Below, in pieces: positions 31,381-32,283 of a stretch of DNA of 32,283 nt. Source of the stretch: Paludibacteraceae bacterium (GTDB lineage: Bacteria; Bacteroidota; Bacteroidia; Bacteroidales; Paludibacteraceae); assembly GCA_905233255.1 (NCBI GenBank), contig CAJOCN010000039.1:1-32283 (forward strand), read 5' to 3'. The position numbers and the translations under genes were made by a program. Positions within the stretch are counted from its first letter, which is position 1, and every line of letters starts with the position of its first letter. Below the pieces are notes generated by a model that did not search any database, was not told the origin of the DNA, and was given only the letters and a program-made list of their open reading frames with translations.

Positions 31381-31410
31381 TTGTGATAAGCGAAAAAAAT
31401 TGTACCTTTG
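31381..31410 (+). promoter_or_regulatory. Promoter of the serine recombinase gene
   Basis: TTG at 31381-31383, spacer 19, TACCTTTG at 31403-31410. An inverted repeat TTTCGCTT / AAGCGAAA surrounds the -33 box and could bind a regulator or the recombinase itself. The promoter sets the start at ATG 31425. Confidence 0.75.
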
Positions 31411-31424
31411 TACTAAAAAAGTTT

Positions 31425-32030
31425 ATGAGGTATGGTTATATTCGTGTAAGCAGCGACAAGCAGACGGTAGAGAACCAGCGGTTTGAGATCGAGCAGTTCT
31501 GTCTGCGGGAAGGAATGAGTGTAGATGGTTGGATCGAGGAGACAGTCTCGGGAACCAAGCCCTATTCGAAGCGTCAATTAGGGAAACTATTGAAACATGT
31601 GGGGGCAGGAGATATGATTATCTGCAGCGAGTTGAGCCGGTTGGGCCGCAGTCTGTACATGATCATGGAGATTTTGAGTTACTGTATGCGGCGGGGATGT
31701 GTGGTGTGGACTATCAAGGACGGTTACCGTCTGGGGGATGATATCCAGTCCAAAGTGCTGGCTTTCGCATTTGGTCTGTCGGCGGAGATTGAGCGCAATC
31801 TGATCAGCCAGCGGACGCGGGAGGCACTTGCGCGGATTAAGGCGGAAGGCAAACACATAGGTCGGCCGAAAGGGCGTAAGACCTCCCGCGAGGCACTCAG
31901 CCTCTACCGCCACGAGAGCTATATACGCCGCGCGTTGCAAGACGGTTACTCCAAGCACCGGATCGCCCTCCGCCTCCATTGCAGCCGCAACACCCTGAAC
32001 CGATATATACACGCGTATATTAGGGAATAA
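31425..32030 (+). CDS. Serine recombinase, Mpi-like DNA invertase/resolvase
   Basis: This 201-residue small serine recombinase has the catalytic core MRYGYIRVSSDKQTVENQRF with nucleophile Ser9, the Arg-bearing IICSELSRLGRS, and the long E-helix start AFAFGLSAEIERNLISQRTR. The linker KAEGKHIGRPKGRK and a C-terminal helix-turn-helix (YSKHRIALRLHCSRNTLNRY) follow. The beginning closely recalls Mpi, the Bacteroides fragilis invertase that flips capsule promoters; other close relatives are resolvases. No clear pair of invertible promoters is present in this window, although an imperfect inverted repeat lies upstream (31270-31284 / 31353-31367). The gene may therefore act elsewhere in the genome. 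Start and promoter are consistent (leader about 10 bases). Confidence 0.9.
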   Translation: MRYGYIRVSSDKQTVENQRFEIEQFCLREGMSVDGWIEETVSGTKPYSKRQLGKLLKHVGAGDMIICSELSRLGRSLYMIMEILSYCMRRGCVVWTIKDGYRLGDDIQSKVLAFAFGLSAEIERNLISQRTREALARIKAEGKHIGRPKGRKTSREALSLYRHESYIRRALQDGYSKHRIALRLHCSRNTLNRYIHAYIRE

Positions 32031-32084
32031 AGAAATAATATAAGGAGTACCCATAGCACCACTCGTGTACTTAAAAGACGAGAT

Positions 32085-32097
32085 TGATCTTTGAAAT
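32085..32097 (+). promoter_or_regulatory. BoxA-like sequence downstream of the recombinase
   Basis: TGATCTTTGAAAT resembles the Nus-factor boxA (E. coli TGCTCTTTAACA, B. subtilis TGTTCTTTGAAA). It lies ahead of the mini-ORF ladder, so the following transcription unit could use antitermination. The match is short and could be chance. Confidence 0.3.
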
Positions 32098-32128
32098 GAT
32101 GTAAATAAATAACAAAACAAAAAAGAGA

Positions 32129-32219
32129 ATGTGTCCTTTAAAGAAATCGTGTACTCGAGAATGACTGCTAAATGACTGCTAAATGACTGCTAAATGACAT
32201 GTAAATGATCGGTAGATGA
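32129..32219 (+). promoter_or_regulatory. Ladder of six ATGA-overlapping mini-ORFs
   Basis: An 11-codon frame (MCPLKKSCTRE, 32129-32164) stops at a TGA overlapping the ATG at 32161. From there the ATGs at 32161, 32172, 32183, 32194 and 32205 each open a four-codon frame (MTAK, MTAK, MTAK, MTCK, MIGR). Every stop TGA overlaps the next ATG as ATGA, and the last overlap leads to the ATG at 32216 of an open gene. The first three units are identical (ATGACTGCTAA, period 11). The last two have changed inside but keep every start, stop and overlap. The architecture equals that at 1218-1256. Confidence 0.65.
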
Positions 32220-32283
32220 GTACTGATTTACCGACCGACAATGGACTGACTTTGAGTAGCCTTTCATCCGCTGCCGAAAAGTT
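32216..32283 (+). CDS. Start of an unidentified gene, cut by the right window edge
   Basis: The frame opens at ATG 32216-32218 and stays open to the edge: MSTDLPTDNGLTLSSLSSA and a few more residues. It is polar and Ser/Thr-rich, with no signal peptide. Too little is visible for a family call. It is favoured as a real gene because the chain of coupled mini-ORFs leads exactly to its start. A minus-strand frame entering from the edge cannot be excluded. Confidence 0.4.
   Translation, partial: MSTDLPTDNGLTLSSLSSAAEK

Noticed and set aside
32161..32226. CRISPR array at the right edge
   Set aside because: The units are 11 bases long with no spacers, so it is a simple tandem repeat.

Overview
The window is bacterial chromosome from a member of the order Bacteroidales, most likely an uncultured gut-type species. 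The main evidence is the promoter grammar: almost every transcription unit begins with a TAnnTTTG -7 box 19-21 bases downstream of a TTG -33 box, as used by the Bacteroidetes primary sigma factor. Supporting evidence includes the gene families present (TamB-like giant AsmA protein, type B L31, type I pullulanase lipoprotein, DUF4143 ATPase, Mpi-type invertase). No rRNA, tRNA or CRISPR array was found.

Layout. 1-3799 is an accessory stretch, all on the minus strand: a DUF3987 protein running off the left edge, an unrecognised 371-residue protein and a DUF4143 ATPase, each with its own promoter. 3800-12250 holds a duplicated module. Each copy is a small secreted protein (160/163 residues) overlapping by ATGA with a large secreted protein (890/892 residues). 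A membrane-anchored AraC-type regulator lies between the copies, and the 3' stub of a second, deleted AraC gene lies beyond the right copy. Both copies carry the same pair of 16-base direct repeats at 21-base spacing, abutting a promoter that lacks a good -33 box, which is the geometry of an AraC-family activator site. 12251-15162 is an operon of a one-helix membrane AraC-like regulator, a small membrane protein and a C11 (clostripain-type) lipoprotein peptidase.

15195-23452 is core genome: rluA-type pseudouridine synthase, PnuC-type transporter, the ribosomal operon rpsF-rpsR-rplI-rpmE2, a divergent pullulanase, uvrB, and rplS with a long structured leader. 23490-30916 holds tamB, an AT-rich four-helix-bundle gene between inverted heptad arrays, and pnp. 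30917-32283 is accessory again: an inverted-repeat relic, a candidate small RNA, a serine recombinase, and the start of an unidentified gene at the right edge.

Two patterns stand out. First, the leaders of the two genes cut by the window edges are both made of short tandem repeats (8 and 11 bases) in which each unit is a complete mini-ORF whose TGA overlaps the next ATG. They form ladders of translationally coupled minicistrons leading towards the real start; I know of no described system of this kind. Second, many gene junctions carry different short tandem arrays with periods of 7, 8, 9, 11 or 23 bases, and some of these have become coding sequence (a PnuC loop and the signal peptides of the two large secreted proteins).
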